Below are positions 57,237 through 64,000 of a DNA stretch of 64,000 bases, piece after piece (positions within the stretch are counted from its first letter, which is position 1; every line of letters starts with the position of its first letter). The notes under the pieces are model-generated. The model saw only the letters and a list, made by a program, of their open reading frames with translations, did not search any database and was not told the origin of the DNA. Both the position numbers and the translations under genes were made by a program. Source of the stretch: Rhizophagus clarus (lineage: Eukaryota > Glomeromycota > Glomeromycetes > Glomerales > Glomeraceae); the NCBI GenBank assembly GCA_015698045.1, contig BLAL01000006.1:1302001-1366000 (forward strand), in the 5' to 3' direction.

Positions 57237-59223
57237 ACTTGAAAATTATTGGCAAGCTATTGGCATATTATTAATTGTTGTTGTTGTTATTAAATGCAAG
57301 GAATTTGTTATTTTGGTCAAAGTAACTACTCGTTAGCGATTAAGTAAAGATAAAATTGTCCTGCAACTTAGGCCAATACAATGAAATATTAAGAAAATAT
57401 ATATGTTTTACGAATTAGCTTATATACCTATGGATTTATAGTTATATTTTGTAATTAAGGCGCGTTATGCATTTTTATATTCATTTAAGTGATGTATATT
57501 TATATAATATTTATTTAGATAATTTTTATTGTATTTATATTATTAATAAATAGGCAGGCATATATTAATATTTTTTATTTAATAAATCATGTTTTTAAGT
57601 ATTGTTAACTTTTAGAAATTTTAAATACCTATTTTTTTCATTTTAAAATTATGAAAAATTAATTTCTATAGGTTAAGAAAATCATTTTTTAAAAAAAAAT
57701 ATTGGATAAATATAACATCGCTGATAATGTAATCCGTGGAGGTAAAAAGTGATGATAACATGTAAAAAGAATTTTTTATGCAAAATTATAATATTATAAC
57801 TGTAGCAACCTTTACACTTTCACTTGGACATGAAGTAACAACTACGAATAATACACAAATAATTACATCACCTATTAATATTTCTAAAATGCTAAAGGAG
57901 TTTGTATTAAAATTTTCTGTTACGATCATGTATATTTTAATAACCATTGCCTTTAATCAATTTATTATAATAACTAATAATATTGTAGTTCTATGATAAT
58001 AAATAATAGGTGTATTTATTGACATCTGTTGTACCGATGTAAAATTTATAGACTCCACTTTGCTATAGCTGTTATTCCATATCCAAAACCAATTCCATTT
58101 TGCCGATAGCCATTTTGCCGATATCGACATACTGTAGTATCAACATGTTATCCAGTTTTCAGAAATATGTGTAATCCGACCACCCCATTAAAAAACCCGA
58201 TTTTCAAAATTTTGCGAAACCTGGCGATTTTTTGAATATTAATGTGGAAAAAAGGCAGTTATTGAGGAAATTAAAGCGAAACTCAAAAAGATCAAAGATA
58301 TTTAAGTGAGTTTCCTCGTCTGAAAGATACGTTTTGATACTGAGTGATACTTATAGATACTTTAGATGCGTTTTTCGGTTTTTGTATGATGGAAAATGCA
58401 CAATTCCGTATCTCGCAAAACACGTTTTCCTAATTCTTCAGCATAAAATGTAACTACTTTTTTTATAGGGTAAGTTTAGATGGTATCAAGGAAAAAGCAA
58501 AATTTATCAATTTTATTCATAGACACAAAATTATATTTCTTCATCATGATGTAAATTTATAGGCTACATTTTAATTATCTTTTTAATATTTGATAGTTAA
58601 TAAATAATTTTACAACTCGTAAATTAATTTTCGCCCCCCTCTCTCCTCCCTTTTTCAATAAAAAATCTTCATAAACAGAAATCCAATTGTTATTGTTTAA
58701 ACTACTAATAAAAGGGTTTTTATAAATTTAATTTATTATATTACAAATTGAGAGCAAATAATCCTACAATTTTTTTTTAAAAACCCAAGCAATAATTTTC
58801 TTTATAAGTTAATAGTTACAAAGAAAATACATATTATGAATGATTTTCTTGGTCATGGCCATTAAAAAAATAAATTAAGGCGCAGTAAGCAGCGGAGCTA
58901 GCCAATGAATATTTCGGTGAAATTGTAAGTCGGATAATTCCCATGTCGGTAAAATAACATTTCGGTGAAATGAAAATATTTAAGATCATAGTTTAAATTT
59001 CTCTTAATGTATTAAGACGATCAACCTATTGTAAGCTATTTGTCACACCAATGCATAATTTAAGATTACCATCGCACAATATGGTATGTGACAATTAATG
59101 CAGTGAACTTTTTTTTTTTTATATTGATCGTGAAAAAAAAAATACATTTTTAAGGTTCCTAAAACAAATTCGAACAAAAATCATATAATTCTTTCTGTTA
59201 TACTACTTTTCTTATAAAACAGC
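57237..59223. other. Intergenic between kinase and Hsp70-like genes
   Basis: No gene recognised. A short frame at 57778-57996 has no family pattern. The tracts ccattttgccgatagccatt (58085-58135) and tttcggtgaaat (58910-58970) are short degenerate repeats of unknown origin. Confidence 0.45.
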
Positions 59224-62200
59224 ATGTACAGCAATTATAGATATGTTGTTGGCATCAGTAAGTTGATACATTTAGTTTGTGTCTTATTAATTAATTACGT
59301 TGTTAATTAATTGCTAAAAGATTCATTGTAAAATTTAGATTTCGGACTCGTTCATTCTGTATGTTTTAAAAATAATTTTATTATATTATTTTCGTAAATT
59401 TATCATTTTTTTTTCTTACTTCAAGGGGATTGGACATGTACACGTATGTTCAGAAAGTCCACTGGAGACTATTGCTGTTAAATATGATTATCAAGGAGTA
59501 CATGATAATGCTAAAGTACCGACAGTATTATCATACGATGATAAATATGAGAATGTGCAATCATGGGGATTTCCAGCATTAGATGAGTTGAAATGGAGAA
59601 ATTATAAAAGACATAGTAAAGGAAATCCTGTTGAATTATTTAAATTACTTTCAGGAAAAATGGATTTTGCTCCTCCTTTAACCTGTGAAAAAACAATCAC
59701 TGATTACTTCCGCGAGTTGGGTGAAGTTGTGAAAGATGAGATATACAGGCATTGGTATGCTGGTTTGGGCATAGTTTCGATGGATGGAGAGAAATATGAG
59801 CGTTGGCGTTCAGTAGACTTTTATGAAAATGTTTTTATTATCTTAGCGGTAAATAATTTTAATACTTGTGAAATCGGAATTTAAATATTCATGTTACTAA
59901 AATAAGTAAATAAAAGGTTCCCGATAATTATACGATTTCGACTCAAATTATGAGAGAATGCGCTTTTAAAGCTGGATTATTGAATGATCGTCGTCGGAAT
60001 TTGGAATTTATCACAGAATGTAGGTATTACTATCAATTATGTGACAATTACGTTTTACTTATAGATAAAATATTTCATTGTTTAAAGATGAAGCTACTTC
60101 ATTTTATTGGATGAAATATCTTTTAGAAGAGCATAAACTATCAATTGGAAGTAAGTAATAATCACACGTAATTTTTAATAATTTAAGAATTATTCTTTTA
60201 ATTATAATTTATTTTTAAGAAAAATTTATGGTAGCTGAATGTAGAGATAATATCATCGCGACAAGGCTGTTTTTAAGAGATGAAAATCTAAGTTTAATAT
60301 CGGAAAAAATTGAAAATAACTGTAATTGTGGTGACAGCTTTGTAGATCAAGAAATTATTAAATTTTTAATACGTAAAATCGGTTTATCTGCAATTAATCT
60401 TTTTAGAGGAAATTATCCAGGAAAATTTCAATATCTTCTAAATAATATTAAATGTCAACTTAAGTATTTTCCTGAAGATGAAAATTCAGTATATGTTGAC
60501 TTGGAAGGTAATATATTGAATAATTATTTTAAAAAAAAATAATAATAATTTTCTTACTGATGCTTTTACAGAAATAGGTTCATCTATAACACAATATTGT
60601 GAAGGAGAATATCGTAATAATTTGATTGAGGATGAATGGATTGTCAATTTAGAAAACGAAGATATTAAATTAATGTTTGACCCTATTATAGAAAGGATTA
60701 TACAACTAATCAATTATCAATTAAGTTTATGTAATAATGATTGTTTTGTTTTATTATTGGATGGTAATATCATAGAACTAAAATACTTACGATTACGAAT
60801 TAAAGAAACATTTCATAGAAGAGTACAAGTTATTCTTACTCCAGATTTTCTAATTTATAATAATGCTACAATAAGAGGAGGTAAGAACATAAAAAAACAA
60901 TTTGTTTTTTTTTTCACAATAAATTATGATGCTTACATTTTATTTTTTTTTCATTTTATTTTTATTAGCTGTTCTGCATGGTTTGAATTATGGTGAGATT
61001 TTAATTCATTTATTTATTTATTCTTGAAAAATTTCAAGATTATTTTTTATGATCTCTTTAAATTAATTCAGTTGAATGCGGTAATACTTTCAAGATTACT
61101 AAGCAAGTTCACTTGCCACAAGATGAAAATCAATTGCATAATAATTTAGAGGAAAAATATAATGATTTAACAAACAAATACGATGAAGAGAAAAATCAAC
61201 ATCAAATAATTGTTGAAAATTTAAAAAGTGATATTAAAGGAGTTGAAGAAAAATATATAAAAAATATTCAACAATTAGAAAACCAGATTAATGATAGTAA
61301 CCAACAATATCAAAGCAAAATTAAAATGCAAGAACAAAGAGAAAATGAAATGCAAAAAAAATTTCAAGATGAAATTCAAGCATTCAACAATGAATTAAAT
61401 AATTATAGATTATTGTACAACAATATACAAGAAAAATATAATGATTTAACAAGTAAATACGACGAAGAGAAAAATCAACATCAAATAATTGTTGAAAATT
61501 TAAAAAGTGATATTATTGGAATTGAAGAAAAAAATTTTAAAAATCTTCAAAAATTAAAAAATTTGGTTGATGATAGCAACCAACAATGTCGAAGCAAAAT
61601 TATAATGCAAAAACAAAAATTTCAGGATGAAATTCAAGCATCCAACAATGAATTAAATAATTATAGATTATTGTACAACAATATACAAGAAAAATATAAT
61701 GATTTAACAAGCAAATACGATGAAGAGAAAAATCAACATCAAATAATTGTTGAAAATTTAAAAAGTGATATTAAAGGAGTTGAAGAAAAATATATAAAAA
61801 ATATTCAACAATTAGAAAACCAGATTAATGATAGCAACCAACAATATCAAAGCAAAATTAATATGCAAGAACAAAGAGAGAATGAAATGAAAACAAAATT
61901 TCAGGATGAAATTCAAGCATCAAATAATTATTTAAATGAATATAAATTATTATACAACAATATACAAGAAAAATATAGTGATTTAACAAGAGAATATGAT
62001 GAAGAAAAAAATAAAAGTCAAATAATTATTAAAAATTTAGTAATGAATATTCAACAGTTGGAAAATCAAATTAGTGAAATTAATCAGCAATATCAAAATA
62101 AGATCAAGTTACTAGAACAAAAAGAAAATAAACTTCAGGATGAAATTCAAAATTCTAATAAATATAAATCGTTATATGATAAATTGCAAGAAAAATATGA

Positions 62201-63296
62201 TGATGCAACAAATAAATATAATAAAGCCGAAGATAAATATTTGAAAAATATAAGCCAGTTAGAAAATCAGATTAATGATATCAATCAACAGCACCAAAAC
62301 AAAATTAAGTTTCAAGAGCAAATTGATCAATTACAGCAATCTATAGAATTGAAAGAAAATCAATTACAAACATTAGAAAAAGAAAAGGAAGAAAAAGATG
62401 CTGAAAATGATAAATTGTATCAAAAAAATACCAAATTAATGAATCAATTAGAAAATAGTTTGTTTGAAAATGAATTGTCAAATTATCAATTAGAAGATAA
62501 TCCAAACTATGTTGTGAATTTAAATAATGATATCTCAGAATTAAGTAATAATTTGAGAAAATATATAACAGATTTAAAGCAAGATGTCGTTGTTAATATG
62601 GATGAAATCGGAAAGCTTTTGTTACTTTACAATTGTCCAATTAAAATTACAAATCAAAAGGACGATTTGTTACTTATTCAAGCAGTTTTACAGCGTCATA
62701 TTATCGAAACAATATTTTCTTATGCAACAAAGTATTTTCAAAGTACGGGACAACATTATCATCTTGAATCAGATATTATTAATAAAGCATCATTATTATC
62801 CACACTATTAACTAATGCTTCTAAACATCATACTGGAAATGATGAAATAACAGATATACTATCAACAAAATTACGTAGACAAATCTATTTGATCCTTAAT
62901 AATTGTGGATTTTCTGATATTTATGGAAAAAATGGTACCACATATGAGCATCCTTTCATTGCCTTTTATAAAGAAAAATTAAACAAAACTATGAATGAAT
63001 TACGTATTATCAAAGGTCAAGAGAAAATTACATTTGAAAACTTAGCAGCAACTATAATTCGCGAAATTATAAAGATATTTTGGTTTAAACTACAAATTCA
63101 CGTACCTGTTTTACAATACGTTTGGATTCCATATAACGTTAAAATGGATGAAACATTTATGAAAAGAGAAAATTGTAACGATAATGAAAATTTGTATGTT
63201 GGTTTGTGCTATTTTCCTTTAATTGGAAGAGAACTTGCATCAAATAATTATAAAGTTTATGTTCCTGCAAAAGTCTATACGAAAAAATTAGTGTAG
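59224..63296 (+). CDS. HSPA12-like Hsp70 paralogue fused to a coiled-coil protein
   Basis: Exons 59426-59848, 59917-60019, 60088-60150, 60220-60507, 60572-60880, 60969-60992 and 61072-63296 join through GT-AG introns to 3435 bases in one frame. The first seven segments follow the HSPA12-like fold: KVPTVLSY...WGFPAL, VPDNYTISTQIMRECAF.AGL, EYEATSFYW, KKFMVAEC, IGLSAINLF, MFDPIIERIIQLI and AVLHGLNYG. The last exon adds about 450 residues of coiled coil with three near-identical ~95-residue repeats, then a 270-residue globular C-terminal domain of unknown type. Nucleotide-binding motifs are altered (see finding). The first exon (ATG 59224, YRYVVGI) does not splice in frame to 59426 by one base, so the true start is uncertain. 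Confidence 0.7.
61143..61970. repeat. Three in-frame ~285-bp tandem repeats in the coiled-coil exon
   Basis: Units start at the gaaaaatataatgatttaac sites at 61153, 61433 and 61688 and encode EEKYNDLT...YDEEKNQHQIIVENLKS and NIQQLENQINDSNQQYQSK. Units 1 and 3 are almost identical at DNA level, so the expansion is recent. A fourth, diverged unit follows. Confidence 0.8.
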
Positions 63297-64000
63297 AAAT
63301 AAATAAATTTTGTGTAAATGATTTTAAATATGAATTTTAAATAAATATATTTTTTTTGGACACTTATTGTATTAGTGTTTCTTTGAAGAAGTAATATATT
63401 TCTGAAAATTGTTGCTATTACCTTGACAGAGTAAATAAGAAATAATCGATGATTGAGCATAGTTTCGGAATCAGACTTAAATTAAAATTAAAATTACTTG
63501 TGGAATGTTATGATCATTTATTAGTATTTTTATATAAATATTCATTTATTAATTAAGCTGATTGTTCATAATTAAACGTATACAAGAAAAAATCTCTATT
63601 ATTTCTGAGAAACGAAGAAAATATAAAAGACATGGTAAATTTCAATTCTACATCATAATGTGATTGAACTCGCGGTTGATGTGCGGTTAAGTGCTTATAA
63701 CACTCATATTCCGTTTATTTGCTTGTTTCACTTGACTTCTGGGTTGATCGTACCGATGCTCAACCCTTATCCCTGTAATCCCTATCGACAAGCATAAAAA
63801 TATCACAACTTGGTAAGGAAGAATTGAACAACTATTGGGAATCATATTGATGACTATAAATTTAATTTATTAATTAAAAAAAAAATATCGCATAACAAAT
63901 AAGCATTTAACAATTTTCTAACTAATTTAATTAATTTTAAAGTATTTATCGTAAGAAAAGAATATAAAACATGCATATTATAAAACATTCAAAATGCTCT
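63297..64000. other. 3' flank of the Hsp70-like gene
   Basis: AT-rich; no gene, RNA gene or repeat recognised before the end of the window. Confidence 0.5.

Overview
The window is AT-rich eukaryotic DNA, most likely from an arbuscular mycorrhizal fungus (Glomeromycotina, Rhizophagus or a close relative). Three things point there: short GT-AG introns in intact host genes, protein families typical of those genomes (TKL-like kinases with a Cys-rich N-terminal segment, HSPA12-like Hsp70 paralogues, TRP-like channels), and a very dense load of mobile elements. This placement is inference from gene style; no search was run.

Positions 1-34178 are dominated by two related giant Polinton/Maverick-like transposons. 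Copy A (1-7484) is truncated: part of one terminal repeat, then pseudogenes for an SF3 helicase, an OTU-like/PolB fusion, three small proteins and the C-terminal half of a packaging ATPase. Copy B (7719-34178) lies in the opposite orientation and has both long terminal inverted repeats. It encodes, left to right, a small Gag-CTD-like protein, a zinc-ribbon basic protein, a DDE integrase with chromodomain, an acidic protein, a retropepsin-like protease, a Gag-like protein, a coiled-coil protein, an A32/FtsK-type ATPase, a zinc protein, a 2-cysteine-adaptor-like protein, a 141-residue protein, PolB and an SF3 helicase. No double-jelly-roll capsid gene is visible; a Gag-protease cassette sits where Polintons normally carry capsid and protease. 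This is the most unusual feature of the window. Comparing A with B shows that both are dead: A by a 5' deletion, small indels and many nonsense changes, B by frameshifts, nonsense codons and four later insertions.

The insertions in B can be delimited by target-site duplications and the empty site in A or in the other TIR: a 1573-bp TIR element exactly at the start codon of the adaptor gene, a 319-bp hAT MITE in PolB, a 6769-bp TIR element inside the helicase gene (carrying a ~3.2-kb array of hairpin-forming repeats), and a LINE-derived insert with poly(A) in the right TIR. Removing them leaves about 16 kb, a normal Polinton size.

Positions 34180-46130 are a gene-poor graveyard: an inverted pair of tandem-repeat arrays, several TIR/MITE elements, a broken LINE reverse transcriptase, and a 1.3-kb minisatellite. 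Positions 46137-63296 hold three host genes, all on the + strand: a six-exon TRP-like ion channel with an N-terminal soluble domain (46137-49908), a five-exon kinase with four tandem copies of its Cys-rich/N-lobe segment (54285-57236), and an Hsp70-like/coiled-coil fusion (59224-63296) whose nucleotide-binding motifs are eroded. A Mutator-type MITE and a second CCCTATAAAAA-type TIR element lie between them.
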